Source: Cyprinodon diabolis (lineage: Eukaryota; Chordata; Actinopteri; Cyprinodontiformes; Cyprinodontidae). Taken from it: a stretch of 64,000 bases of DNA. The notes below the pieces were generated by a model. That model did not search any database, was not told the origin of the DNA, and saw only the letters and a program-made list of their open reading frames with translations. This document shows, piece after piece, positions 25,146 through 36,098 of the stretch. The position numbers were made by a program, and so were the translations under genes. The stretch spans positions 2,811,416-2,875,415 of the forward strand of contig CM060064.1 in the NCBI GenBank assembly GCA_030533445.1. The letters are read 5' to 3'. Position 1 is the stretch's first letter, and the number at the start of each line of letters is the position of its first letter.

Positions 25146-25240
25146 ATCAGAATCAGAATCAAGTTTATTGCCAAGTAGGTTTGCACTTACAAGGAATTTC
25201 ACTTGTTGTTGTTGGTGCAGACAAAAAACAAAATAAGATA

Positions 25241-25242
<2 letters not shown>

Positions 25243-25275
<33 letters not shown>
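25243..25275. repeat. (AT)n microsatellite
   Basis: About 16 uninterrupted AT units inside the 3' UTR of the L2-type LINE. Confidence 0.95.
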
Positions 25276-25281
<6 letters not shown>

Positions 25282-25308
25282 AGCTATATACAAACAGTAG
25301 ACTGTATG

Positions 25309-26040
25309 TTAATGTAACGCAGAAATCCTGAATGGGGGAGAGAAACATTGTCCAGTGTCACGTGTGGCTCTTGGCCTTGTTGATAAGGCCGGTAGCAGAT
25401 GGGAAAAAGCTGTTTTTGTGACGGGAGGTTCTGGTCCTGATGCACCGCAGCCTCCTGCCAGAGGGAAGTGACTGAAATAATCTGTGACTGGGGTGCGAGC
25501 CACAATCTTCCCTGCATGCCTCAGACTCCTGGAGGCGTGCAGCTCCTGGAGAGATGGGAGATTGCAGCCAATCACCTTCTCTGCAGACCGAATGACACGC
25601 TGCAGTCTGCCCTTGTCCTTAGCGGTGGCACCAGCGTACCAGATGGTGATGGAGGAAGTGAGGATGGACTCAATGATGGAGGAGTAGAACTGCACCATCA
25701 TTGTCCTGGGCAGGTTGAATTTCTTCAGCTGCCGCAGGAAGTACATCCTCTGCTGGGCTTTTTTGGTGAGGGAGTCGATGTTCAGCTCCCACTTTAGGTC
25801 CTGGGAGATGATAGTTCCCAGGAAGCGGAAAGACTCCACAGTGTAAATGGTGGAGTCACAGAGGGTGATGGGGGTAGCTGGGGCTGCGCTCTTTCTGAAG
25901 TCCACAACCAACTCCACTGTTTTTAGAGCGTTGAGCTCCAGGTTGTTCTCCCTGCACCAGGTCACCAGATGGTCAGCCTCCAACCTGTAGGCGGACTCGT
26001 CACCATCAGAGATCAGTCCGATGAGAGTGGTGTCGTCCGC
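25309..26040 (-). pseudogene. L2-type LINE reverse transcriptase C-terminal part
   Basis: Minus-strand frame containing WFADDTTLIGLISDGDESAY with the catalytic FADD, then WCRENNLELNALKTVE, VESFRFLGTIISQDLKW, and the connection/thumb region AQQRMYFLRQLKKFNLP. This is the standard C-terminal half of an L2/Rex1-clade polymerase and it ends with a stop at 25309. The N-terminal endonuclease and first half of the polymerase are missing. The open frame continues upstream to 26289, but residues before about 80 come from the interrupted host LINE, so the long ORF is a chimera. Confidence 0.75.
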
Positions 26041-26217
26041 GAACCAAGCTCCTGTTGCGGTCACACAGACCTTAATAGAGGGCCCCGGAACCCATACTCC
26101 TGGAGCACCCCACACAGGGCACCACGACGGACACAGTCCGACACCTCCAACGTACAGCCGGATCCTACTCTCTAGCACCCTGGAATAGACCTTACCGTGG
26201 AGCTCTAAGTCCTGAAC

Positions 26218-26987
26218 ACACCAAATATGAATTAGCATCAGATCCAACAATAAATCATGTCTTAAGAGGTAATGGTGTCCAGAGTTCATTGAAAGACAAT
26301 GGGGATGAACACACCCAACACGATTTTCTGCAAGGCGGCTTGCATTGCTCCAACTGAGAGCCCTGGTCTATTTTAATGGCACTACGCAGAAATACTGCTG
26401 CAATTTCATAGGTGTGACAGGAAGAGAGACGCAGTTATAAAATCCTCCTGTTATGTAATAACTTTACATTCAATGCGCCTGTAGAACTGAGTTATGCTGT
26501 CAAACTCACTTCACCGTACCTCCAAACATAAACATTTAGCCAACAATTGCCCTCTTAATGAAGTACCAACATCAAAGAACCCAGATAGCCTGATGAGAAT
26601 CGATGACGGATAACTTGGTAACCATGAGTGGCAGGAAAAATAGTTCTCAGTTGTCTTGTTTTATTATTACCAACAAATTAAAAAAAAGAAAAGCGTATAT
26701 CTGTGTATGGGTATGTTTATTTTTCTTTATATTATGGGCGGGGCTCTGTGTCATGCTCCACTTTGTACAATCCCAGTAAACCAAAGCTCTTCTGGGCTTA
26801 TTGCCTTATTAAGCCAATATGATGTAACGCCACCTCTCTGGGCGGCTGTCTGAAGCGTTTAAACCGCCACTGGGTTAACCGCTGGGTGGAAGTGAAATGC
26901 TTAACCCATTCAGATTACATTCAAACATTCATGCTTGGCTTATTTAAGACGTTTACATTTTTATTCAGTAAAGCTTGGCTGAAATTC
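26218..26987. other. Intronic DNA before L1 insertion
   Basis: No gene seen. The last 18 bases (26970-26987) are the first copy of the direct repeat flanking the L1 insertion. Confidence 0.45.
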
Positions 26988-27582
26988 TTTACATGCTCAC
27001 GAATATTTGGCAAGTCTACTTTCACACCATGTCTGTTGTACTTTAAAGAACTATTGATGCTTCTTTGGTCTCCCTGAGCAATATAGTCAATACTCCGTAA
27101 GAGAGGTGGAAGTTATAGCTTTTACCTCTGTGATCACGAGGCGTCACCTTCTCCTTTACTGGAAATCAACTATATCTCCTTTTTGAAGGTGGAGAAAATT
27201 AGATATTCGAAAACTGGTAACTTGAACAAAGTCTACACTAAATGGCAACCATTTATTCAGTTTGTTTCAATGTAGAAATGTATTCCCCCCCGTGCACCCA
27301 GCTTCCCCCCCGTTTATTTATTTGTTTTATTTTATTTTTTATTATTATTACCTTTATTTATTTTCTCTTTTTCCTGTTCTTCTTTTTCCTCCAGAGGGGT
27401 GTATGTGTGATCATATGTATGTATGTCACCATGTTTTACTACCGGAGGTGTTCTGTGTGTGTTCTTTGTTCTTAAAAAAAAAAATGTGGGAACTGTAGGT
27501 GAAAAGATGGAACTCTTATTTACAGAAATGTTGCAATTATGCTTTGTTCCTGTAATAAATAAATAAAAAAAATAAAATAAAA
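26988..27582 (+). mobile_element. 5'-truncated L1-clade LINE insertion
   Basis: Flanked by the 18-bp direct repeat AAAGCTTGGCTGAAATTC (26970-26987 and 27583-27600) and ending in an A-rich AATAAA tail, the hallmark of target-primed retroposition. The 5' part has broken coding similarity to the end of L1 ORF2: ITRRHLLLYWKSTISPF, then KVEKIRYSKTGNLNKVYTKW and a stop near 27284. The rest is 3' UTR. Confidence 0.8.
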
Positions 27583-27600
27583 AAAGCTTGGCTGAAATTC

Positions 27601-28816
27601 AAGTTAAGCTTCAAAACATGATTGTTTTATTCAAACCTACTGGAGGAGATGATAATTAGCTCATCTTCTCATGCCTGCAGCCACATTGCATCTGCTGAAC
27701 TTCCTCCAGCCAACATATTAACTTAAATAAAGCTTTATGGGATTTGTAGATCTATGCCACACGGTTGCTACGTAACAGCAGCGCGTCCCAATTCACAGCT
27801 GATTACCTGAGGTCTTCGTTGAAGGATCTGATCTACATGGACTGGGTTCCTTAAAGAAGCGCGACACACAGCGTGTCATAATTTCATGTCTCAATTTATT
27901 TCATTTCTTACTTATGGTTTATTTATTTTTTTTGTTTTATTTACAGAGTTTCAGTCTTTTTTGCCCCTTTCTGCATCTCTGATACAAAGACTAAGAAGCT
28001 GAATAATAACCTGGTTCTTGCTGACAATTGTGTGAGAACAGTTAATAAGACTTTTACTCTTAAGTCTACAAAAAACATTTAGACTGCAAATATTTGTTTA
28101 GGGTGAATGTGAGTCGTTCTCCTTACAAAGAGATCACTTCAAACACAGCTGGTTCTGCTGGACAGTTTTCCTTTAACTGATCGTTTTGTTTCTGCTGAAA
28201 TCTTCTGTGAAGATGTGTTATTAGATATATTTAAGAGTGAAAATGAACAACAAAAACAGGAAACCCGGGTAAAAGAGCTCCATTTTAACAGCACTGATGT
28301 GCTCTTTATTCCTTCTTTTTGATAAAAATATGAACATATACTGATTAAATTTAGAGCAGAAGCTCTTAACTCAGTATTGAACTGAGTTTCCTTCAGTCGA
28401 CAGAAGGAAACTCCAATCCTTTCTTAGAAGATGGAGGAGACTGCAAGAAGAAGCAGCTGGTTTGTTGTCTGGTGTCTTTGGCGTACGACGACATGTGCTC
28501 TATAATGACAGCAGCACGCACGCCGAGTGTTGACAAGGTGTGAAGACAACACACCATGAAATAAGAAATGGGCGTCGGTTGTGTCACTGCTTTAAAGTGA
28601 CGCTTCCTGCTGTGTTTTTGAATGTTTTGTATAGATGGTGTGGTGTGTTAGGAGAGGTTCGGCTCCATACCCACAATGTTATCTGTCCGACAGGAGGAAG
28701 CTGAACTGTTACCAATTTATGTTGGATTTCTGGCAGCAATTTCAAAGAGGTGAAAGGTGATGGTCTATAAATCTTGATAAAGGATCTAAATAGAACAAAA
28801 AATTGGAAACAGGTTT
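27601..28816. other. Intronic DNA, nothing recognised
   Basis: AT-rich sequence with short A- and T-rich tracts. No supported feature. Confidence 0.4.
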
Positions 28817-28991
28817 ACGTTAAGCAGAGATGTCAAATGTATTCAAGTTTATTACTCCAGTCGAAGTATATATCCTCCTGTTTGGAAACACTTTTGAAGT
28901 TAGAGAATTAACTTAAGCTTTTGTAAAAGTACCATTTTTAAAACTACCTAAAGTATAAAAGTATAAAAGGACAGAAGCTTTACTGTTGTTC

Positions 28992-29455
28992 AAGATCGGC
29001 CTGTTTTTCAGTGTAGTCCTGTTTCTCTGACTGTGACTAACTGGATGTGCTCTCTTCATCCTCTGACATGGGAGCTGGCTCGGAGCTCGTCTGCCTGGCT
29101 GTGTGTTTCCTGGATGGGGCCGACTGTGGAGCTGGTTGAAAGTTGCCTTTTGTATCTATGCTTTTTTTTCTATGTCTGCTTCTGTCTCCTTGAACCCCAG
29201 TGGGCCTCAGCAGATGGCCGCTCACACTGAGCCTGGTTCTGCTGGAGGTTTCTTCCTGTTAAAAGGGAGTTTTTCCTCTTTACTGTCGCTACAAGCATGC
29301 TTAGAGTGAGGGATTGCTGAAGAGTCAATGAGTCGATGCAATCAACTGGTTTTCCTTAGATAGAAAACTTTGAATCAATCTGAGAGGAAGATCTTGTGCC
29401 CAGTAAAGTGCCTTGAGATAACGTGTTGTGAATTGGCGCTATAGAAATAAACTTC
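28992..29455 (+). repeat. Family A dispersed repeat (first of pair)
   Basis: Full-length match to the other family A copies. It is followed by a 3' flank (to 29503) shared base for base with the copy at 46269-46800. Confidence 0.75.
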
Positions 29456-29494
29456 ATTTAATTAATTTGTTGTACCTTTGGAATCCGTTAAACT

Positions 29495-29870
29495 CAGGGC
29501 TGCGTTTCCTGGACGGGGCCGACTGTGGAGCTGGTTGACAGTTGCCTTTTGTATCTATGCTTCTTTTTCTATGTCTGCTTCTGTCTCCTTGAACCCCAGT
29601 GGGCCTCAGCAGATGGCCGCTCACACTGAGCCTGGTTCTGCTGGAGGTTTCTTCCTGTTCAAAGGGAGTTTTTCCTCTCCACTGTCGCTACAAGCATGCT
29701 TAGTGTGAGGGATTGCTGAAGAGTCAATGAGTCGATGCAATCAGCTGGTTTTCCTTAGATAGAAAACTTTGAATCAATCTGACTGGATGATCTGGTGAAC
29801 TGGAAAGTGACCTGAGATGACATGATGTGAATTGGAGCTATAGAAATAAACTGAAATGAACTGAATTGAT
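29495..29870 (+). repeat. Family A dispersed repeat (5'-truncated, second of pair)
   Basis: Starts mid-element at GTTTCCTGGACGGGGCCGAC and ends at the GCTATAGAAATAAACTGAAA tail. Same orientation as the preceding copy. Confidence 0.7.
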
Positions 29871-30570
29871 ACTGCACTACCCTATTAAATTAATATTTTT
29901 CTACAATTCTGGATGATAACTTCCCTTGACTTTTTTCTTAGTTTTATAACTAATGGTAACGTGTCAGACAGTGTTCAACTTTGCATCATCTTGAAAACTA
30001 TTCATTTTGGTATGTGGTGAACAATAAGTTGGGGCAGCACCGAGTCCAACCACAAAGAAATTAATTATCTGGATGAATCCAATTATTTTGATGTATTTTA
30101 AAAATATTTTTTAAATACCAACAGGCCATAATGAATATGAGCTTAAATGAAACAAAAATAACGGATCAAGTTTTAAATTGTAAGGAGTAGAAGTAAAACG
30201 TTGGATTAAAAATAATTACTCCCGTAAAATATAGATAGCCAATATTTCTACTTAAGGAAACAAAGTATTTGTTACTTTGTTACTTGATCCCCTGAGGTTA
30301 AGGCGTTTATGCACTGAGCAGGACTCCTCACACACTGTCTCTCAGGTATTGGGGCTTGTATGAACACCTGTGCAGCTAATATAAGGTGATGAAGCACATT
30401 CAAATAAGAAGCAATCTCCTCAATTTAAACGGTGACTTTAAGTCAGAATCAAAGGTGTAAAACTCCCAGTATTCTGCTTCAAAGTTCACCTCTGATCCTT
30501 CAGCCTGTGACGCCAAAAAAATAAGGAAACAGAAAGTTAGCCATCTGAAAATGCATACAATTTCAGCAAT

Positions 30571-31060
30571 TAGGGATGCACGATATAATCGGCCCCCTGT
30601 CGGTATCGGCCTGTATCGGCCTTAAAACTGAATATCGGACATCGGCCAACCCACCGATATTTAACCCGATATTTGATCAGCTTCTGAGTTTCTAAAGTCT
30701 AAAAAAAAAAAAAATACTACTTCTTCTTTCTCAAAAACTTCTTTTTTACAGACTTAAAAACTTCTAAAGACGAGGGAAAAAATATTGATACATTAAAATA
30801 TCCCAATATCTTCATATGCTGATATATTGCCATTTAAAAACACCATATCAATCTCTTTTACTAATGAAATATTGCTATATGTCATCGTTATGCTACGAAA
30901 TCCCCCGAAAATTCACGAAATTTTGCCATATTTTTATATGTTGATATATTGACGCGGTATCTATCTATTTTACTAACAAAATCTCACAAGAATTTGCAAA
31001 ATATCCCGAGAGTTTGTAACAGAACGATATCGGCCAAAATCCCAATATCGTGCATCCTTA
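30571..31060. mobile_element. hAT MITE, TATCGGCC type
   Basis: Ends TAGGGATGCACGATATAATC and CCAATATCGTGCATCCTTA. Flanks are TCAGCAAT and ACAGCAAT (7 of 8). The interior has repeated ATCGGCC. Non-coding. Confidence 0.75.
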
Positions 31061-31068
31061 ACAGCAAT

Positions 31069-31539
31069 CTAAAATTATTCTATTCATTTTTATGTATATT
31101 AATTGATTTGTTATTTCATATGTATATATTTAAATCATTTGTTTAAACATTTCATTGTTTAATTGTGCATTTAACATCTCAAAGTGCTTTACATGAATTG
31201 GATAATAAAATAGAAGACAAATAAAAGCAGAAAAAATGCAAAAATGTTTGTAAAACAATTAAAACAATTGGACCACAACCTTCAACTAATAATACCTCAT
31301 TTATCAGTTTAACTCCAACAGTTAAAGGCAGCTCTAAACAAATGGGGTTTTGACTTTGACTTTAAAGAGTCTTGATAAATATTACATTTATTTATTTCAT
31401 GGCAGATTAACTTATTTCATGATCTATTTAACATACATCAGGGATCACATCCTCTCCTTACTTTGGGAACCCCTTCATGTTTCAGACGTCCCATGTTAAC
31501 CTCCTCAGGAGCCGTCATCCTGGTCATCAACCATTCATA
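31069..31539. other. Intronic DNA
   Basis: AT-rich sequence, no supported feature. ATTTCAT-type text is repeated around 31395-31430. Confidence 0.4.
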
Positions 31540-32340
31540 TACCGTATTTTCACGACTATAAGGCGCACCGTACTAAAAGGAGCAGTCTCAGTTATGTGTC
31601 CCATTACTGTATTTAACACACACATAAGGCGCACCGGATTATAGGGCGCAGGTTTTATATACCGGTACATGTCCTCTACTACGTTTAAATACCTCTACTG
31701 CGCATTTAAAATAGAGCGGGAGCAAAACTGAGTATGATTGTGCTTTATTCATGTATTTATTACAAAGTATTAATCGAACCCATCAAAGTCATCATCCTCT
31801 GTTTCTGAATTAAACAGCTGCGCTAAATCAGACATGCCAATTTCCCCTTCTTCGCTGTCGGAGTCACTTTCCGTGCCGGACGGCTCCTCAGAAATAATGC
31901 CGGCTTTTGCGAAAGCTCGAACAACAGCGCCAGCAGACACGTTAGTCCAAGCATCTACAATCCATCTGCAAACTGTGGCGTAACTTGCCCGGCGCTGCGT
32001 TCCAATTTTCATGAAACTGTGGTCTCCATCTGTCATCCATCGCTCCCACGCCGCTCGCAGCCTTACTTTGAACGGCCGGTTCACACCGATGTCGAGCGGT
32101 TGAAGTTCCTTTGTCAGACCTCCCGGGATAACAGCGAGCACAGCGTTCATTTGTTTCACCATGTTTTTCACATCGGCTGTGAGATGGGCACGCATGGAGT
32201 CACAGATTAACAGCGATGGTGATGCGTGGAAAAAAACCACCTGGTCTCCTTACATTCACCTCCCTCAGCCACTCTTTCATCATGGAGTTCTGCATAAAGC
32301 ACATACCTGTTCTTTTATACACAATCCACGCCCACACTTC
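31540..32340 (-). mobile_element. pogo/Tigger-like element, copy 1 (partial)
   Basis: The plus-strand left end TACCGTATTTTCACGACTAT AAGGCGCACC is a pogo-type terminus with a second internal ATAAGGCGCACC (about 31626). The transposase 3' part is on the minus strand. On the right, similarity stops at 32340, where a hAT-derived 92-bp segment begins. No second terminus was found, so the copy is truncated or rearranged. Copy 2 is at 58017-58982. Confidence 0.65.
31770..32240 (-). pseudogene. pogo-like DDE transposase C-terminal part
   Basis: Minus-strand frame with LLICDSMRAHLTADVKNMVK and VIPGGLTKELQPLDIGVNRP, the second and third Asp of a pogo-type DDE_1 catalytic core (35 residues apart), then AAWERWMTDGDHSF and an acidic tail ESDSDSEEGE...DDDFDGFD. 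The frame opens on GTG, without a clear start. The first catalytic Asp and DNA-binding domain are absent. Residues upstream (MMKEWLREVNVRRPGG) lie in another frame. About 94% identical by eye to the copy at 58356-58781 over 141 residues. Confidence 0.75.
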
Positions 32341-32432
32341 AAACATCAACATCCAATTTAGGAAAAAATGTGGCGGTAAGTTAGTTATCATGGTGTTGTT
32401 TGTTGGACAGTAGGACTGAAAATAGTTTGCAC
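32341..32432 (+). repeat. 92-bp perfect inverted copy of a hAT exon end
   Basis: Identical base for base to the reverse complement of 33355-33446. It covers the end of the hAT BED exon, its GGCG|GTAAGT splice donor and the start of the intron. It abuts pogo sequence at 32340. Confidence 0.9.
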
Positions 32433-33010
32433 AGTGCACAGTATTTGTGGACTTTGGTGGAGGAATAGTCTCGGCCCACCCCTCAGCCGAAGCGGTGAGT
32501 GTAAAACATTCTCCTATATTTTCTGCTCTAACTCATAGCCTCAGTCATGCGGTTTCTCCACATCCTCAGGTCCACTAAGGGTCTCTTCGGCTGTCGTCAT
32601 GCAGCCCAGTTATTTATGACTGTGTGAGCTGAACGTACCAGCAGGGGAAATAATAGTCCCACAGAGAGGGGTGCCAAACACAGGCATAGATCTAAAACCA
32701 GGGGTCACCATTAACAGAAGTAGACAAACAATAACAAAGCTGTTTCCTTCTAGGGTAGAGATTTACTGTCAACCTGCCTCCTATTCTGGTGAGCAATCAC
32801 TCTAGCCTCATGTTTGGGTTTTTGTCTTCTTCTCCTGTTCTGAGTAGACTTTGCATAAATTGGTTGATTTTTAAGGGGCTATAGTGAGATCTGATTATCT
32901 CTAATCTTCTATTAAGCTAAAACAGCTGTAAATAAAGGCTCATGCTGATCATCTAGGTCAGAGTGATGCATAAACATGAACACAGAGAAGAATATCGAGG
33001 TTTAACCCTT
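32433..33010. other. Intronic DNA
   Basis: No gene or bounded element recognised. The last eight bases before the hAT element at 33019 are its target duplication. Confidence 0.4.
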
Positions 33011-33018
33011 TTGAGTCC

Positions 33019-33927
33019 CAGAGGTGGAAAGAGTACTAAAAAATTGTAATTTAGTAAAAGTATCTTTACTTTGCCTAAATTCTACTCAGAGTAAAAGTAA
33101 AATTACCCGTCTCAAAATGTACTAAAAAAAAAGTACAAAATTACTTCATTTGAAATGTAATTTGAGTAGAAGTTACTTAGTTACTTTGAGTTATTTAATG
33201 CAAAAAAAGGATGAGTCATGAATCGAATTGAGCAGAAGGTGTTTTAATCGATTTCAAGGTGTATTTCAGTGGAAATCCACACTTGCAAAAGATCAGCTGG
33301 GCTAAAGAACATACTTCCTCACAGCACAAGGACAGTCACTACCTGAACCATAAAGTGCAAACTATTTTCAGTCCTACTGTCCAACAAACAACACCATGAT
33401 AACTAACTTACCGCCACATTTTTTCCTAAATTGGATGTTGATGTTTTAAAAGCCGAAAGCTCAGTTTTGCTGGGCAGGCACATGTTGCACTGCATTATCA
33501 CATTATTCCCTTTTGTGCATTTAAAAACAAATAATCCTTCCAAATATGGCCGAGGGGTTTTCTGGCTTTCGTCTCCAGAATATGTTTCCTCTTCAGGCCT
33601 TTCCTCATCCATACTCCCTAAATTGTGATTAGCAACTGCCATCTTCCGAAGCGCAGCACTGGATTATGAGGCAATACAAAGGATGCAAGGCAGGGCCACA
33701 TTTCATTTTTTCACCATCAGTATTATTTTTTTATTTTATTTTTTTTTTAACTCAGTAACGTCAGGGGGGTTTAAATGTAGCAAAGTAAAACTACTTAGGT
33801 TAAAATTTACTCGAGTAAAAGTAAAAAATACATATTTCAAAAACTACTCAGAAAATTACAGATTACTCATAACAAGTACTCAACTACAGTAACTTGAGTA
33901 AATGTAATTCATTACTTTCCACCCCTG
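33019..33927 (-). mobile_element. hAT element with BED exon and splice donor
   Basis: Ends CAGAGGTGGAAAGAGTACTA and CATTACTTTCCACCCCTG. Flanks are TTGAGTCC (33011-33018) and CTGAGTCC (33928-33935), a 7 of 8 match. ACT-rich subterminal repeats (AAAGTAAAATTAC, TTTACTCGAGTAAAAG) are present. It encodes only a BED-finger exon on the minus strand. Confidence 0.8.
33412..33642 (-). pseudogene. hAT BED-finger first exon
   Basis: Minus-strand exon starting MAVANHNLGSMDEERPEEE and containing VIMQCNMCLPSKTELSAF and TSTSNLGK. This is a BED-type finger with its CNMC pair, the N-terminal DNA-binding part of a hAT transposase. It ends at a GGCG|GTAAGT donor at 33412/33411. The zinc-binding His of the finger and the catalytic domain would be on later exons, which are missing from this 0.9-kb element. 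Possible leftovers are an orphan exon or a donor for aberrant splicing on the antisense strand. Confidence 0.65.
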
Positions 33928-34007
33928 CTGAGTCCAACAGAGACTTCACCCCTGAATGGGAGCGAAGGCACAACCAGTAACCAAACATAAAAAAAACCAT
34001 ATAATTG

Positions 34008-34262
34008 ATGTAATGGAGGCCATTCAAAATAAGGCTTCCTGTTCAAATGCCAGACGAATGGCCGCCGACTTCCAGCCACTGGAGTGACCCCCTCCTTCTC
34101 CTTGGTGGGCATATTTCTTTACTCTGACTCCACCCTTTCACTGAGTTACAGGGTCTGACCAGGAAATGACACTTCTGTTTAGACCTTAATGTCCACAAAT
34201 CATGACAGAAAGAATATTTTAGAACAAAGATTGATGTTTAAAAAGGAATTATAGGGTATCAT
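34008..34262 (+). repeat. Family E dispersed repeat
   Basis: Shares GCCATTCAAAAT, TTTGACTCCACCCTTTCACT-type text, ACAGGGTC.GACCAGGA and TTAATGTCCACAAATC with 57322-57556, same orientation. The class was not determined. Intergenic stretch 33936-34007 is unremarkable. Confidence 0.65.
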
Positions 34263-34334
34263 CAAGGAAAGTGGGGAAATTTTGAACGGCTAATACCGCA
34301 AGTGTTCATGTTTAATTCCATCAGTATTTTAGGG

Positions 34335-34532
34335 AAGTGGTGGCCTAGTGATTAGAGCGTAGAGCTTTGAATCCTGAGGTTGTGAGTTCGAGCCCCACTG
34401 CCATTCTGGGTCCCTGAGCAAAGACTCCTAACCCCACACTGCTCCCCAAGGAGATGGGTTAAATGCAGAGTGAATTTTATTGTGCTGTTCTTGTGAAAGC
34501 GGAATGACAATAAAAGCGCTGGGAGGAAAAAA
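34335..34532 (+). repeat. tRNA-derived SINE, copy 1
   Basis: Head GTGGCCTAGTGATTAGAGCG resembles a pol III A box, and GAGTTCGAGCCCC fits a B box. The body includes TCCCTGAGCAAAGACTCCTA and ends GAATGACAATAAAAGCG. Copies at 47345-47505 (-) and 56165-56402 (-). It is not a functional tRNA gene: no full cloverleaf was seen. Confidence 0.65.
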
Positions 34533-35350
34533 AAGGATTTTACAAAATAAAAGGTACGTATGATAAAGATTTAACTTCCATCGCTGCCTTTATTCTAAAT
34601 CACAGTATTTTTGGAATATTTAGCTGTTAATTAAAAACATTGCTAATGGATTTAGAAAAAAACAATAAACTCAACCTAAGTGTGATTCCCTCTTTAAAAG
34701 TGTGAGATAGTTTCTGTTGTTTTCAGGAGGGCCTCAATCTTGACCTGAAGCTCCCTGTGAGGAAATTAGTTCCTTTATCTCTTTCACTGTTTCTCCAGCT
34801 GTGTTTGTATCTGAAGGATAACTGCAATCTTATGCATCATAGGGTGAATTATAGGATCTGAAGGGCATGCTAACATGCATGTAATTAAAACAAACTGCGC
34901 TGAGCAGGAAGGTGGCAAATGAATCATTTAGATTTAATGCAAAAACAATGTTAATGACAGAGTCATTGTAACTAACATTTAATTCATTATGTGTTAAAGC
35001 TGTAGTAAAGTACCTTCATCATCTATCACTGTTTCATTAGTTATCCTTACATATAATATCTGCCCAAACACTTGGCTGTAGGTCTGTTCTGTGGCAGTCT
35101 CTGCTGTACAGTTGCCATGGGCTGCAAACACTGTGTAAATACATAATTTAACAACCCTGCAAAAATTAGATGAACAAAAAAAAAAAAAAAAAAACACACA
35201 TGCAAAGAAAAACTGCTGTCAAGAATAAAAGCTGCATTCACAGGAAAAAGAGAGCAGCCTGCTGGAAACACAAAGCCAAAAACACAAAATGCCATAAAAG
35301 ATGCTAACACAAACACACCCAAATAACATGCAAAAAATATACTGCAAGCA
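34533..35350. other. Intronic DNA
   Basis: No gene. A run of A at 35177-35195 is followed by an A-rich tract. Minus-strand frames here are low-complexity. Confidence 0.4.
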
Positions 35351-35880
35351 GGGCTCGAAGTTAACCATTGCCCGATCGTCCGGGGCAAGTAGTTTTTATT
35401 GTCGGGAGAGTACAAATTTGCCCGCCGGGCAAGTGCAATGATCGCAAAAAAAATTATTTATCACTCAAAATTACCTTAAAATCACTGACATTCGCTGAAA
35501 ACCTGTCAAGTTTTTTTAGATTTTTAACATTAAAATTAATATTTTTTCAAGCAGTCAACAGTTTAAAGCAAAGTTTAGTTTGAAAAGAATGTGCAGGAAG
35601 GATTGAAAAGCATGTTAACACGGTAATGTAGGCTTGAGTTCATTATCTGATGCATGCAGATACACACCAGGAACCTGTAAACTTAAAAAATACTGAATTA
35701 CAAAAAACATTTAAAAAACAAACATGTTTCATTGATATATATACAAAAATTTATACTAGGAACTATATTTATCAAACGTTATACTGGGCAAGTAAAAATT
35801 GTTTGTGGGCAAATGAAATGTGAAAGCCACTTGCCCAAAGGGCAACCCCGGGCAAGTAAAAAAAACGTAAACTTAAAAAA
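35351..35880. repeat. Probable decayed hAT with TTGCCC motifs
   Basis: Starts CAGGGCTCGAAGTTAACC, a hAT-like end, and has many TTGCCC/GGGCAA motifs (for example TTGCCCGCCGGGCAAG). No convincing opposite end or target duplication was found, so the right boundary is approximate. Confidence 0.4.
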
Positions 35881-36098
35881 AGCTGTAAACTAGACCTGCA
35901 TAACATGCCAGTTCTCCAGACCACTAGGGGGAGATCATTGTCATCTCAAATAAGGCCAGACCCTAACTAAAGAAACAGGACACAAAGATGATTTACATTA
36001 AATGTATAAAAAGGATTAAGAGGAAAGAAAGATGATGTACGTTTTCCTTTGAATGTCCTCTGCGTCCAGTTCACGTTTTTGCTCACTTTGGTCCGTAG

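Larger units (their letters stand above)
25141..26040 (-). mobile_element. L2/Rex1-type LINE fragment nested in another LINE
   Basis: Minus-strand 5'-truncated LINE ending in the repeat tail ATTCTGATTCTGATT (plus-strand 25146-25160) after GGCAATAAACTTG. It lies precisely between two parts of the LINE 24190-26217. The AT microsatellite 25243-25275 is in its 3' UTR. Confidence 0.7.
24190..26217 (-). mobile_element. LINE retrotransposon, split by a second LINE
   Basis: Minus-strand non-LTR element whose 3' end at about 24190 is GGAAGCGGAAGAAAATGGAA with a short GGAATGG tail. The main fragment, 24190-25140, encodes the second half of a reverse transcriptase. A 5' fragment (26041-26217) encodes GKVYSRVLESR and, in another frame, CDRNRSLVR, which directly precedes the SGSKSDLFPV start of the main fragment in this family. 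An L2-type LINE was inserted between them. It is 5' truncated and has internal deletions. The clade was not assigned. Confidence 0.7.
28825..30294. mobile_element. hAT element holding two family A repeats
   Basis: Ends CAGAGATGTCAAATGTATTC and GTTACTTTGTTACTTGATCCCCTG are inverted. Flanks are ACGTTAAG (28817-28824) and AGGTTAAG (30295-30302), a 7 of 8 target duplication. The ends are related to those of the hAT at 19572. Its interior holds two family A copies in the same orientation and no transposase exon. Confidence 0.7.

Noticed and set aside
25309..26289. Single 326-codon gene on the minus strand
   Set aside because: The frame is a fusion across a LINE-in-LINE junction, and its first part matches the outer LINE in a different frame.
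34335..34532. tRNA gene
   Set aside because: Box A and B motifs are present, but three copies with a shared long body and no full cloverleaf show it is a SINE.
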